Source: Zeimonas sp003577305 (lineage in GTDB: Bacteria; Pseudomonadota; Gammaproteobacteria; Burkholderiales; Burkholderiaceae_E). Taken from it: 64,000 nucleotides of DNA. The notes beneath the pieces were generated by a model, which was given only the letters and a program-made list of their open reading frames with translations, was not told the DNA's origin and ran no database searches. The stretch spans positions 45,969-109,968 of the forward strand of contig SZOX01000006.1 in the NCBI GenBank assembly GCA_030263385.1, given 5' to 3'. The position numbers and the translations under genes were made by a program. Shown one piece after another: positions 34,196-43,053 of the stretch (position 1 is the stretch's first letter; each line of letters starts with the position of its first letter).

Positions 34196-35137
34196 TCAGC
34201 CTGCCAGGTAGCTCGCGAGCACGCCGCCGAACACGGCTGCGCCGAACCAGTTGTTGTGGTTGAACGCGCGGAAACACCCCTCGCGACCGCGCTCGCGAAT
34301 CAGCGTGTAATGGTAGGCGGCGATGCCCGCCGCCACGCCGAGCCCCGCGTAATACGGCGCGCCCAGGTCCTCGATGTGCCCGACCACCGCGAGCAGCCCC
34401 AGCGTGATCGCATAGCAGGTCATCACCGCGGCGACGTCGAAGCGACCGAACGTGATCGCCGCGGTGCGGATGCCGATCTTCAGGTCGTCATCGCGATCGA
34501 CCATCGCATACTCGGTGTCGTAGGCCAGCGCCCAGAACACGTTGGAGGCGAGCATCGTCCAGGCGGCCGCCGGCAGTTCGTTGCGAACTGCCGCGAACGC
34601 CATCGGGATGCCGAACCCGAAGGCGACGCCGAGATAGGCCTGCGGCAGCGCGAGGAAACGCTTCGTGAACGGATAGCTCGCGGCCAGAAACGCCGCCACC
34701 ACCGCGAGCGCCCAGACGAGACGGTTCATCGGCACCACCAGCAGCAGCGCCACCAGCGACAGCGCGACGAACACTGCCACCGCCTCCCAGGGCTCGATCT
34801 CGCCGGCGGTGAGCGGGCGATCGCGCGTGCGCGCGACGTGCCGGTCGAAGTCGCGATCGGCCCAGTCGTTGAACGCGCAACCGGCCGAGCGCATCAGCAG
34901 GGTTCCCAGCGAGAACGCGAACAGCAGGTACGGATCGGGCCAGCCGCCCGAGGCGATGAACAGCGCCGCGAGCGTCGGCCACAGCAGCAGCAAGGTGCCG
35001 ATCGGGCGGTGCATCCGGGTGAGGCGCCAGTACAGCGCCGCCCGCTGCCGAAGGCCGGGTGGCCTTGCGGAGATCGCCTGCACGGGCGCCGCCCGCGAGT
35101 CGGCAGGTCGATCGGGGCCGGAAGAAATGCGCCGCAT
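34196..35137 (-). CDS. ubiA: 4-hydroxybenzoate polyprenyltransferase
   Basis: Inner-membrane prenyltransferase that attaches the polyprenyl tail to 4-hydroxybenzoate in ubiquinone synthesis. About 313 residues and eight or nine helices. The two Asp-rich Mg2+-diphosphate motifs are seen: NDWADRDFDRHVARTRDRPL near the N-terminus and DTEYAMVDRDDDLKIGI around residue 200. The start is uncertain; ATG at 35137 is used and adds a hydrophilic N-terminus of about 30 residues before YWRLTRMHRPIG. It is the last gene of the minus-strand block that begins at gyrA. UbiG is encoded 16 kb away and UbiUVT at 3.9-6.3 kb. Confidence 0.93.
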   Translation of the reverse strand: MRRISSGPDRPADSRAAPVQAISARPPGLRQRAALYWRLTRMHRPIGTLLLLWPTLAALFIASGGWPDPYLLFAFSLGTLLMRSAGCAFNDWADRDFDRHVARTRDRPLTAGEIEPWEAVAVFVALSLVALLLVVPMNRLVWALAVVAAFLAASYPFTKRFLALPQAYLGVAFGFGIPMAFAAVRNELPAAAWTMLASNVFWALAYDTEYAMVDRDDDLKIGIRTAAITFGRFDVAAVMTCYAITLGLLAVVGHIEDLGAPYYAGLGVAAGIAAYHYTLIRERGREGCFRAFNHNNWFGAAVFGGVLASYLAG

Positions 35138-35162
35138 CCCTCTTTCCGCGCCCGCTTCCAGG

Positions 35163-35588
35163 CTAGTGTCGTACCGGAGCCGGCGGCTTGCCGGCCTGCG
35201 AGTGGCCGGCCTGCGGCTTGCCGGCCCGCGACTTCCCGGGCGGCGGCTCATGCGTCGCGGAGCGCGCGCGCCGCGCGCCGTCCGCAACCGGTCGACCGAT
35301 GAAGGTCTGCACCTGGTCGACGCGCCCGGACGGGCCCACGCGCAGGCCGGCCTCGCGCATGCGGCCCAGGTTCGCGTCGCCGATGCCGCGCACCCGGTCC
35401 TTCAGGTCATCGAGGTCGGTGAACGGCCGTGCACGCCGCGCCTCGACGATGCGCGCCGACAGGGCCGGGCCGATGCCGCGTATCGTCTGCAGTTCGTCCG
35501 GCGTGGCAGTGTTCGCGTCGAGCGCGAGCGACGCGCCCGCGCAGCCCAGGCCGAGCGCGATCGCGACGATCAGCGACGCCGCCTTCAT
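35163..35588 (-). CDS. ComEA-like helix-hairpin-helix protein
   Basis: A 141-residue exported protein. A signal peptide (SLIVAIALGLGCAGASLA) leads to DANTATPDELQTIRGIGPALSARIVEARR, a double helix-hairpin-helix as in ComEA DNA receptors for natural transformation, with a second hairpin at DRVRGIGDANLGRM. The last 40 residues are a basic, repetitive tail (PGKSRAGKPQAGHSQAGK). The ATG overlaps the stop of rfaE1. Proteins of this type bind DNA in the periplasm; with pilT-pilU nearby, DNA uptake is possible, but many Burkholderiales carry such a gene in this operon without known competence. Confidence 0.82.
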   Translation of the reverse strand: MKAASLIVAIALGLGCAGASLALDANTATPDELQTIRGIGPALSARIVEARRARPFTDLDDLKDRVRGIGDANLGRMREAGLRVGPSGRVDQVQTFIGRPVADGARRARSATHEPPPGKSRAGKPQAGHSQAGKPPAPVRH

Positions 35589-36520
35589 GCGAACAGCTCC
35601 TGCGGCGTGACCGCGGCGGTGCCCAGCTTGCCGACGACGATTCCGGCCGCACGATTGGCCAGCGTGACCGCCTCGCCGATCGGCCGGCCGGCAGCAAGCA
35701 TCGAGGCCAGCACTGCCACCACGGTGTCGCCGGCGCCCGAGACGTCGTAGACCTCGCGCGCCTGCGCGGGCACGTCGAGCACGCCGTCGTCGGAGAACAG
35801 CGTCATGCCCTCCTCGGAGCGGGTGAGAAGCAGGTGGCGCACCCGCAGCGAGCGGCGCAGGTCCTGCGCGCGGGTGGCGAGGTCGGCCTCGTCGCGCCAG
35901 GTGCCGACGACCTCGCGCAGCTCGCCGCGGTTCGGCGTGAGCACGGTGGCGCCGGCGTAGCGGGAGTAATCGTCGCCCTTGGGATCGACGATCACGATCC
36001 GTCCGGCCGTGCAGGCCAGATCGATGACGCGCTCGATTTGCGCGAGCACGCCCTTGCCGTAGTCGGAGAGCACCACCACGTCGGCCTGGTCGATCGCCTC
36101 GCGCACCGCGTCGAACGCCTGCGCGAGTGCCCTGGGCCCCGGCGCCTGCTCGAAGTCGACGCGCAGCAGCTGCTGCTGACGCCCGATCACGCGCAGCTTG
36201 ATCGTCGTGGCCAGCTGCGGGTCGCGCACCGCATGCAGGTCGATCCCGTGCTCGCGTGCCAGCGCTTCGATCCGCCGGCCGGGTTCGTCGTCACCGATCG
36301 CGCCGACCAGCGTCGCGCGCACACCGAGGCTGGCCGCATTGAATGCGACGTTGGCAGCCCCGCCGAGACGCTCTTCGCTGCGCGTGACGCGGACCACCGG
36401 TACCGGCGCCTCGGGGGAGATCCGCTGCACGTCGCCGAACCAGTAGCGATCGAGCATCAGGTCGCCCACCACCAGCAGGCGCGCGCGCGTGAAGCCGGCG
36501 CCGGGAGACGGCTCAGCCAC
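35585..36520 (-). CDS. rfaE1: D-glycero-beta-D-manno-heptose-7-phosphate kinase (RfaE domain I)
   Basis: PfkB-family sugar kinase for ADP-heptose synthesis in the LPS core. The 311 residues have VVGDLMLDRYWFGDV, the sugar-binding RLGGAANVAFNAASLG, VVLSDYGKGVLA and the catalytic DVSGAGDTVVAVLASML. Only the kinase half of bifunctional HldE is present; the adenylyltransferase is missing from this gene. The GTG at 36520 with a GAGGAG site is preferred, giving an eight-base overlap with lapB; an ATG at 36550 is the longer option. The epimerase gene hldD, often the next gene in this order, is not found here. Confidence 0.9.
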   Translation of the reverse strand: MAEPSPGAGFTRARLLVVGDLMLDRYWFGDVQRISPEAPVPVVRVTRSEERLGGAANVAFNAASLGVRATLVGAIGDDEPGRRIEALAREHGIDLHAVRDPQLATTIKLRVIGRQQQLLRVDFEQAPGPRALAQAFDAVREAIDQADVVVLSDYGKGVLAQIERVIDLACTAGRIVIVDPKGDDYSRYAGATVLTPNRGELREVVGTWRDEADLATRAQDLRRSLRVRHLLLTRSEEGMTLFSDDGVLDVPAQAREVYDVSGAGDTVVAVLASMLAAGRPIGEAVTLANRAAGIVVGKLGTAAVTPQELFA

Positions 36521-37709
36521 GCTCGAGCTCCTCGCTGCGCCTGGGCGCATAGGTGTCCCACCGGTTGCACCCCGGGCACTGCCAGTAGAACTGCCGCGCC
36601 TTGAAGCCGCAGTGACCGCAGACGTAGCGTGACAGCCGCCGGGCCTGCGCCTGGATCAGCCGCTGCGCGAGCTCGACCTCGGCCTGCTCGCCGTCGCGCC
36701 GCAGCGCCGCCTTCATCGCCAGCAGCTTCTCCAGACCGAGCAGCGACGGCGCGACCTGCAGTGCCTGCTCGGCCCACGCCACCGCCGCGGGTCCTCCGTC
36801 GCGCTCGGCGCGGGCCGCCGCGAGCGCCGAGAACGTGTCGATCGACGGGTGCTCGCGATCGACCGCCTCCAGTGCCTCGATGCCCTCGTCGCTCCTGCCC
36901 AGCGCCGCGAACGCGGCCAGCCAGCCTGGCGCCACCAGGCCCAGGTACTCCGGGCTGTTGCGTTCGACGCGCCGCCAGGCGTCGATCGCCGCGGCGTGAT
37001 CGCCCTCGGCCGCGGCCACTTCGCCGAGCAGCAGCTGCGGCCGCGGATGCGCCGGATCGACCCGCGCCGCCTGCTCGAGTTCGCGCCGGGCCACCTCGAA
37101 GCGCGACTCGGCATCGCTGGCCAGCGCGCGCGCTGCGAGTTCGCAGCGAAAGTGCGCAACGTCGCGTGCGCGGTTTTCGCCGCGGTCGCGCTGCAGCCGC
37201 TCGGCCAGTTCGATCGCCAGCGGCCAGTCGCGCACCATCTGCGCGATTTCGAGCCGGTGGTGCAGCGCCGAGGCCCCGTAGCGCGTGCCCTCCAGGCGGT
37301 TGAACGCGTCTTCGGCGCGATCGAGCAGACCCGCCTTCAGGTAGTCCTGGCCGAGCTCGAACAGCGCGTGCTCGCGCTGCGACGCGTCGAGGTCACGACG
37401 CTCGACCAGGTTCAGGTGCACGCGGATCGCCCGGTCGGTCTCGCCGCGGCGCCGAAACAGGTTGCCCAGCGCGTAGTGCAGGTCGACCGTTTCGGGATCG
37501 AGCCGGACGACGTCGATGAACGCGTCGACCGCCTTGTCGGACTGCTCGTTGAGCAGGAAATTCAGCCCTCGGAAATACGCGTCGGGCAAGCCGCCGCCGT
37601 CGCCGCGACGCCCGTTGTTCCCGAGTGCGGCCTCGTAGCGCGCCGCGAACCACCCGAGCACGAAGAACAGCGGTATCGCCAGCAGCCACCAGGCCTCGAA
37701 CTCGAGCAT
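36513..37709 (-). CDS. lapB: LPS assembly regulator LapB (YciM)
   Basis: Inner-membrane tetratricopeptide protein that controls LpxC turnover through FtsH and YejM and so sets LPS levels. It has 398 residues: one N-terminal helix (WWLLAIPLFFVLGWFAARY), a series of TPR units (for example DAFIDVVRLDPETVDLHYALGNLF), and a C-terminal rubredoxin-type zinc module with CGHC and CPGC. It follows lapA after eight bases, as in most proteobacteria. Confidence 0.93.
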   Translation of the reverse strand: MLEFEAWWLLAIPLFFVLGWFAARYEAALGNNGRRGDGGGLPDAYFRGLNFLLNEQSDKAVDAFIDVVRLDPETVDLHYALGNLFRRRGETDRAIRVHLNLVERRDLDASQREHALFELGQDYLKAGLLDRAEDAFNRLEGTRYGASALHHRLEIAQMVRDWPLAIELAERLQRDRGENRARDVAHFRCELAARALASDAESRFEVARRELEQAARVDPAHPRPQLLLGEVAAAEGDHAAAIDAWRRVERNSPEYLGLVAPGWLAAFAALGRSDEGIEALEAVDREHPSIDTFSALAAARAERDGGPAAVAWAEQALQVAPSLLGLEKLLAMKAALRRDGEQAEVELAQRLIQAQARRLSRYVCGHCGFKARQFYWQCPGCNRWDTYAPRRSEELERG

Positions 37710-37717
37710 GGGCCTGA

Positions 37718-38053
37718 TCAGACGCCGAGGCCGACCGAAGAGCCGGAGGCGGTCTGTGCAACCGATGGCGGCGGCGGCGTTGCCTGCCCCTGAGTGGCAG
37801 GCCGGCCGGCGTGACGCAGCTCCTTGGTCAGCCTGGTGATTTCACGGCGCTGGCGAAACAGCGACGGCGCCGCGCCGAGCAGCCCGAGCACCACTCCGGC
37901 GGCGAGGGAAATCAGCAGGAACACGACCAGCGGGGCACGCCAGACCAGTTCGCCCGGCAGGAACCGCAATTCGACCGTTGCTGTATTCGAGAGCGCGAAG
38001 CCCAGCGCAAGCAGGAACAGCAGCAGATTGAACAGCCAGGTGACGACTCGCAT
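37718..38053 (-). CDS. lapA: LapA family membrane protein (DUF1049)
   Basis: A 111-residue protein with two helices (VTWLFNLLLFLLALGFALSN and LVVFLLISLAAGVVLGLLG) flanking the NTATVELRFLPG strand of the LapA family, followed by a coiled-coil-like RREITRLTKEL and a Pro/Gln-rich tail. It partners LapB in LPS assembly control. The ATG at 38053 has a GGGGGAG site; a longer frame is rejected. The gap of 171 bases to ihfB carries a GC-rich hairpin (38194-38215) with no U run. Confidence 0.88.
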   Translation of the reverse strand: MRVVTWLFNLLLFLLALGFALSNTATVELRFLPGELVWRAPLVVFLLISLAAGVVLGLLGAAPSLFRQRREITRLTKELRHAGRPATQGQATPPPPSVAQTASGSSVGLGV

Positions 38054-38224
38054 CGACGACTCCCCCGGAGCATTCAGGACGCTATTCTGACCGACTGGAA
38101 GGCTGCCGTGGCAAGCAGGGGGATCGGCCCGCCGCCTCGGCCACACGTCTGGCGGTCGGTCGGGTCGGCGCGCGGTCCTCGCGAGGCGCACCCCGGGGCC
38201 GACTCGCAGGCCCCGCGGCGAAAA

Positions 38225-38524
38225 TCAGGCGGCGCCCTTCGCAGGGCCGCCGTCGACGCGCTCGCGCAACTCCTTGCCCGGCTTGAAGTGCGGCACCCGC
38301 TTCTCGGGCACCAGCACCTTCTCGCCCGACTTCGGGTTGCGCCCCACGCGCGGCGGCCGGTGCGACAGCGCGAAACTGCCGAAACCGCGGATCTCGATGC
38401 GCCGCCCCTCGGCGAGCGTGCGCGCCATCGCGTCGAGGATGGTCTTGACCGCGAACTCGGCGTCCTTGGCGACCAGTTGCGGATAGCGCTCGGCAAGACG
38501 GGCGATCAGCTCCGACTTGGTCAT
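38225..38524 (-). CDS. ihfB: Integration host factor beta subunit
   Basis: A 99-residue DNA-bending protein of the HU/IHF family. MTKSELIARLAERYPQL, RIEIRGFGSFALSHRPPR and GRNPKSGEKV with HFKPGKELRERV are the IHF-beta hallmarks, including the beta-arm proline region. The ATG at 38524 matches the usual start; an earlier ATG at 38578 would add about 18 residues. Position after rpsA is conserved across proteobacteria. Confidence 0.94.
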   Translation of the reverse strand: MTKSELIARLAERYPQLVAKDAEFAVKTILDAMARTLAEGRRIEIRGFGSFALSHRPPRVGRNPKSGEKVLVPEKRVPHFKPGKELRERVDGGPAKGAA

Positions 38525-38626
38525 CGTCGGTTGCCCGGCGTCGTTTGCGGCGTTGCCTTCGTCAGGCCGGAATTCCATGTGCCCCATCCGCTTCCAGCGA
38601 CCCCGACCGCGTCAGGCGTCGGCACC

Positions 38627-38665
38627 GGGAGCGCGGCGCCGGCCTCGCGCCGGCGCCGCGCTCCC
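38627..38665. repeat. Perfect 17-base inverted repeat between rpsA and ihfB
   Basis: GGGAGCGCGGCGCCGGC (38627-38643) and its exact complement (38649-38665) flank a five-base loop. As RNA on the minus strand it would form a very stable hairpin 18 bases after the rpsA stop. No U run follows in that direction, so it is not a typical intrinsic terminator; it could protect the rpsA mRNA end or reduce read-through into ihfB. Confidence 0.6.
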
Positions 38666-38682
38666 GCAAGCCGCGCCCGTCC

Positions 38683-40392
38683 TCACTCTTTCGACGTGTC
38701 GAGCTTGGCGCGCAGCAACGCGCCGAGGTTCGTCGTTCCACTGGCCGCACCGCTCTCGGCCTGCATGCGCTGAAGCGCCTCGGCGGTCTCCGCCGTGTCG
38801 CGCGCTTTCAGCGACAGGTTGATCGAGCGGTTCTTGCGGTCGACGTTGACGATCATCGCCTCGATCTCTTCGCCTTCCTTCAGGTGGTTGCGCGCGTCTT
38901 CCACCCGGTCGCGCGAGATCTCGGAAGCACGCAGGTACCCCTCGACGTCGCTGCCCAGGTCGATGACCGCGCCCTTCGGATCGACGCTCCTGACGACGCC
39001 CTTGACGATCGCGCCCTTCTCGTGGGTGGCGGCGTAGTTGCTGAACGGATCACCCTCGAGCTGCTTGATGCCCAGCGAGATGCGCTCGCGCTCCGTATCG
39101 ATCGCCAGCACCATCGCCTCGACCTCGTCGCCCTTCTTGAAGTTGCGCACCGCCTCTTCGCCGGGGCTGTGCCACGACAGGTCGGACAGGTGCACCAGGC
39201 CGTCGATGCCGCCGGGCAGGCCGATGAACACGCCGAAGTCGGTGATCGACTTGATCGTGCCGCGGACCTTGTCGCCCTTGCGGTGGTTGTCGGCAAACTC
39301 CTCCCACGGGTTCGGGCGGCACTGCTTCATGCCGAGCGAGATGCGGCGGCGGTCCTCGTCGATCTCGAGCACCATCACCTCGACCTCGTCGCCGAGCGAG
39401 ACGATCTTGCCGGGATTGACGTTCTTGTTGGTCCAGTCCATCTCGGAGACGTGCACCAGGCCCTCGATGCCCGGCTCGATCTCGACGAACGCGCCGTAGT
39501 CGGTGATGTTCGTGACCTTGCCGAACATGCGCGTGCCCTGCGGATAGCGGCGGCCGATTCCGACCCACGGGTCGTCGCCCAGTTGCTTGACGCCCAGCGA
39601 GACGCGGTTCTTCTCCTGGTCGAACTTGAGCACCTTTGCGGTGACCTCCTGCCCGACCTGCAGCACCTCGGACGGATGGCGCACACGGCGCCAGGCCATG
39701 TCGGTGATGTGCAGCAGCCCGTCGATGCCACCCAGGTCGATGAACGCGCCGTAGTCGGTGATGTTCTTGACCACGCCGTGGACGATCGCGCCCTCGTGCA
39801 GCGTCTCGAGCAGCTTGGCGCGCTCCTCGCCCTGCGTGAGCTCGACGACCGCGCGGCGCGACAGCACCACGTTGTTGCGCTTGCGGTCTAGCTTGATGAC
39901 CTTGAATTCGAGTGTCTTGCCCTCGTAGGGCGTGGTGTCCTTGACCGGACGCGTGTCGATCAGCGAACCGGGCAGGAACGCGCGGATGCCGTTGGTCATG
40001 ACGGTGAGGCCGCCCTTGACCTTGCCGGTGATCGTGCCGTCGACGTGCTCGCCCGACTCGAGCGCCTTTTCGAGGCTGATCCAGGCGGACAGGCGCTTGG
40101 CGCGATCGCGCGACAGGCGCGTCTCGCCATAACCGTCTTCGAGCGCCTCGATCGCCACCGACACGAAGTCGCCCGCCTTGACGTCGAGTTCACCGCGATC
40201 GTTGTGAAACTCCTCGATCGGAATGAAGCTTTCGGATTTCAGTCCGGCGTTGACCACGACGAAGTTGTGGTCGATGCGCACCACCTCTGCAGTGATGACC
40301 TCGCCCTGGCGCATTTCCTGGCGCGACAGGGATTCCTCGAACAACTGGGCGAAGCTTTCGGCCGGAGTCGAAATTGCGGTTGCAGTAGTCAA
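38683..40392 (-). CDS. rpsA: 30S ribosomal protein S1
   Basis: A 569-residue mRNA-binding ribosomal protein with six S1 OB-fold repeats, visible as recurring GxVxxITDYGAFVxI-type segments (for example VKNITDYGAFIDLGGIDGLLH and IKSITDFGVFIGLPGGIDGLVH). The frame reaches far upstream, but homologs start with a Thr-rich MTTxTAI. A TTG at 40392, preceded by GGAA, gives exactly that (TTATAIS), so TTG initiation is proposed. It lies 204 bases after cmk; the leader may hold its own promoter, and S1 represses its own translation in E. coli. Confidence 0.95.
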   Translation of the reverse strand: MTTATAISTPAESFAQLFEESLSRQEMRQGEVITAEVVRIDHNFVVVNAGLKSESFIPIEEFHNDRGELDVKAGDFVSVAIEALEDGYGETRLSRDRAKRLSAWISLEKALESGEHVDGTITGKVKGGLTVMTNGIRAFLPGSLIDTRPVKDTTPYEGKTLEFKVIKLDRKRNNVVLSRRAVVELTQGEERAKLLETLHEGAIVHGVVKNITDYGAFIDLGGIDGLLHITDMAWRRVRHPSEVLQVGQEVTAKVLKFDQEKNRVSLGVKQLGDDPWVGIGRRYPQGTRMFGKVTNITDYGAFVEIEPGIEGLVHVSEMDWTNKNVNPGKIVSLGDEVEVMVLEIDEDRRRISLGMKQCRPNPWEEFADNHRKGDKVRGTIKSITDFGVFIGLPGGIDGLVHLSDLSWHSPGEEAVRNFKKGDEVEAMVLAIDTERERISLGIKQLEGDPFSNYAATHEKGAIVKGVVRSVDPKGAVIDLGSDVEGYLRASEISRDRVEDARNHLKEGEEIEAMIVNVDRKNRSINLSLKARDTAETAEALQRMQAESGAASGTTNLGALLRAKLDTSKE

Positions 40393-40596
40393 AGTGGTTC
40401 CAGTTTTTTCAGAACACGCCGAACGGCCGGTTCCCGCGCCCGCCCGGAAAGCGAATCCGGTGCGTGCGCTGGGCGGCAACCCAGCGGAGTTGACGATGAT
40501 CCCGCCGCATACGGCAGGCGCCTTTCCGCCCGCGGAAACGGCGTCTCCGCGATCCGTGGCGGCCCGGATCGCGCCGCCGCCAGCCCGGCGGGCCGA

Positions 40597-41268
40597 TCAG
40601 CGACGCACGCGATGGCGGTAGGCCCCGAGCACCCGCGCGACCGTCTGGTCGATGTCGAGGTGCGTGGAGTCGATCACCACTGCGCCTTCGGCGGGTCTGA
40701 GCGGTGCGACGGCGCGATTCGAGTCGCGTTCGTCGCGCTGCTCCAGATCCTCCAAAAGGTCGGTGAGATTAGCAGAAAAACCCTTTTCGATCAACTGCTT
40801 ATACCGACGCTCGGCGCGCGATTCGACGCTCGCGGTGAGAAACACCTTCAGCGTCGCGTCGGGAAACACCACGGTGCCCATGTCGCGTCCGTCGGCGACC
40901 AGCCCCGGAGGGCGCCGCCAGTTGCGCTGCAGCCCGAGCAGCGCGGCACGCAGCGCCGGCAGCGCGGCAATGCGCGAGGCCGCGTTGCCGACCGCCTCGT
41001 CGCGGATCGCATCGGTCACGTCCTGGCCATCGAGTTCGATGCGCCCGTCGGCGAAACGCACCGGCAGCGCCGCGGCGAGCGCGGCGAGCCCTGCTTCGTC
41101 GTCGAGCGCGACGCTGCCGCGCAGCGCCGCCAGCGCGCACAGCCGGTAGAGCGCGCCGGAATCGAGCCAGGCCCAGCCGAGCGCGCGCGCGACCCGTTGC
41201 GCGACCGTGCCCTTGCCCGACGCGGTGGGCCCGTCGATCGTGATCAGCGGCACCTGCGACGCGCTCAC
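40597..41268 (-). CDS. cmk: Cytidylate kinase
   Basis: Phosphorylates CMP and dCMP. The 223 residues show the P-loop ITIDGPTASGKGTVAQRVA, the LDSGALYR segment, VADGRDMGTVVFPDA and the RAERRYKQL helix. It begins at a GTG overlapping the aroA stop (GTGA), so the two are coupled. The order aroA-cmk-rpsA is conserved in betaproteobacteria. Confidence 0.95.
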   Translation of the reverse strand: MSASQVPLITIDGPTASGKGTVAQRVARALGWAWLDSGALYRLCALAALRGSVALDDEAGLAALAAALPVRFADGRIELDGQDVTDAIRDEAVGNAASRIAALPALRAALLGLQRNWRRPPGLVADGRDMGTVVFPDATLKVFLTASVESRAERRYKQLIEKGFSANLTDLLEDLEQRDERDSNRAVAPLRPAEGAVVIDSTHLDIDQTVARVLGAYRHRVRR

Positions 41269-42590
41269 GCCTGCGAGTGCCCTTCGATGCGCAGACCCGC
41301 CGCGCGCGCCAGCACCTCGAAGCCCGGAAACGAGGTGGCGACGTTGGCGGCATCGTGCACCATCAGTTCGCCCGCGGCGCGCAGCCCGGCGATCGCGAAC
41401 GACATGGCGATGCGGTGGTCGGCGTGCGCATGCACCGCGCCCGGCGCGAACACCGCAGCCCGCTCGCCGCGCCCTTCGATCACCATGCCGTCGGCCGTCG
41501 GCGTCGCTTCGACGCCCAGCGCGCGCAACCCGTCGACCATCACCGCGATGCGATCGGACTCCTTCACCCGCAGCTCGGCCGCGCCGGTGACCACGGTGCG
41601 CCCATGCGCGCACGCCGCGGCCACGAACAGCACCGGGAACTCGTCGATCGCCAGCGGCACCAGTTCCGGCGGCACCGCGATCCCGCGCAGCGCCGCGGCG
41701 CGCACCCTCAGGTCGGCGACCGGCTCGCCGCCCGCCACGCGCTCGTTGCGCACCTCGATGTCGGCGCCCATCAGCCGCAGGATGTCCACGATGCCGGTGC
41801 GGGTCGGATTCACGCCGACATGCTCGAGCAGGAGATCGGAGCCGGGAGCGATCGAGGCGCCCACCAGGAAGAACGCCGCCGACGAGATGTCCGCGGGTAC
41901 GTCGATCGCGCTCGCGCGCAGCGACTGGCCGCCGCGCAGCGTGGCCGCCGGGCCGTCGCGGCGCACCGTCACGCCGAAGCCGCCGAGCATGCGCTCGGTG
42001 TGATCGCGCGTGGTCGCCGGTTCGATCACCGTCGTCTCGCCCTGTGCATAGAGCCCGGCCAGCAGCAACGCCGACTTCACCTGCGCGCTGGCCATCGGCA
42101 ACCGGTAGCGGATTCCGTGCAGCGCCTCGACCGGCAGGATGCGCACCGGCGGACAGCCCTCGCGCGTCTCGATGCGCGCGCCCATCGCGGCGAGCGGCTC
42201 GGCGACGCGGCGCATCGGCCGCTTCGACAGGCTCTCGTCGCCGACGAGCGTCGACCCGAAGCGCTGGCCCGCCAGCAGCCCCATCAGCAGGCGCATCGCG
42301 GTCCCGGCGTTGCCGCAATCGAGCGCGCCTGCCGGCGCGCGCAGCCCGTGCAGCCCCACGCCGTGCACCGTCACGTGCCCGGCCTGCGGGCCGTCGATGC
42401 GCACGCCGAGCGCGCGAAAGATCTGCATCGTCGAGATCGCGTCGGCGCCCTCCAGGAAACCGGTGATTTCGGTCACGCCATCGGCGATCGCGCCGAGCAT
42501 GACCGCGCGGTGCGAGATCGACTTGTCGCCCGGCACGCGAAGGCTTCCGGACAGGCTGCCGCCGGGGGCGACGCGGAGACTGCGAGACAT
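41265..42590 (-). CDS. aroA: 3-phosphoshikimate 1-carboxyvinyltransferase (EPSP synthase)
   Basis: Shikimate pathway enzyme joining phosphoenolpyruvate to shikimate-3-phosphate. The 441-residue protein has the PGDKSISHRAVMLGAIADG start, the substrate motif LDCGNAGTAMRLLMGLLAG and the RVKESDRI segment of class I EPSP synthases. Gly and Ala in the GNAGT motif are the glyphosate-sensitive type by pattern. It starts at an ATG 62 bases from a divergent small gene, so it needs its own promoter, unlike most relatives where tyrA runs into aroA. Confidence 0.95.
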   Translation of the reverse strand: MSRSLRVAPGGSLSGSLRVPGDKSISHRAVMLGAIADGVTEITGFLEGADAISTMQIFRALGVRIDGPQAGHVTVHGVGLHGLRAPAGALDCGNAGTAMRLLMGLLAGQRFGSTLVGDESLSKRPMRRVAEPLAAMGARIETREGCPPVRILPVEALHGIRYRLPMASAQVKSALLLAGLYAQGETTVIEPATTRDHTERMLGGFGVTVRRDGPAATLRGGQSLRASAIDVPADISSAAFFLVGASIAPGSDLLLEHVGVNPTRTGIVDILRLMGADIEVRNERVAGGEPVADLRVRAAALRGIAVPPELVPLAIDEFPVLFVAAACAHGRTVVTGAAELRVKESDRIAVMVDGLRALGVEATPTADGMVIEGRGERAAVFAPGAVHAHADHRIAMSFAIAGLRAAGELMVHDAANVATSFPGFEVLARAAGLRIEGHSQA

Positions 42591-42652
42591 GAAGTTTTTC
42601 CTGTGGCGCGCTCCGCCCCGGGGCTAGAGTGATCGCGTACGTGGAGGGATCC

Positions 42653-43000
42653 ATGATTCTACAGAGCAGCACCCACTCACGCGCCGAGCGGCTGATCGCG
42701 TCGTTGCCCTACGCATTGCGCCTGCCGGCCACCCGGAAGGGCTTTCCGCACGTCGTCGAACGCATCGCGCAGGAGTGGGAGGTGCCCAGGCGCTTCCTGG
42801 CACTGATGGACGAACTGCTGATCGACGGGCGCGGCAACCGCGAGGGGTTCCCGTTCGATTGCATCCTCGAGCTGACCGCCCTGCGCGACTACTACCTGAA
42901 ACAGATGCGGGCCGGTCTGCGCGAGCGGCCCGCGGCGCGCACGAGCGCGTGGGGCGCCGACCCGGAGTCGGGTGGAATGCGGAGCCGCTTCCCGCTGTGA
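42653..43000 (+). CDS. Conserved-looking hypothetical protein, 115 residues
   Basis: Not recognised. The ATG has a clear TGGAGGGA ribosome site and the product is soluble, helical and well composed. A Leu-rich N-terminal part (RAERLIASLPYALRLPATR) precedes a compact helical block (FLALMDELLIDGRGNREG then LTALRDYYLKQM) and a short disordered tail. No signal peptide, membrane helix or metal motif is seen. It lies on the plus strand inside the otherwise minus-strand tyrA-aroA block, divergent from aroA, so it interrupts the usual operon. Confidence 0.7.
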   Translation: MILQSSTHSRAERLIASLPYALRLPATRKGFPHVVERIAQEWEVPRRFLALMDELLIDGRGNREGFPFDCILELTALRDYYLKQMRAGLRERPAARTSAWGADPESGGMRSRFPL

Positions 43001-43053
43001 GCGATCCGCCCGCCCGCAGCCCGGGCGGGCATCGCGGACTTGCCCGAAGCGTC

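Noticed and set aside
38194..38215. GC-rich hairpin after ihfB as a terminator
   Set aside because: The seven-base stem is not followed by a U run in the direction of transcription.
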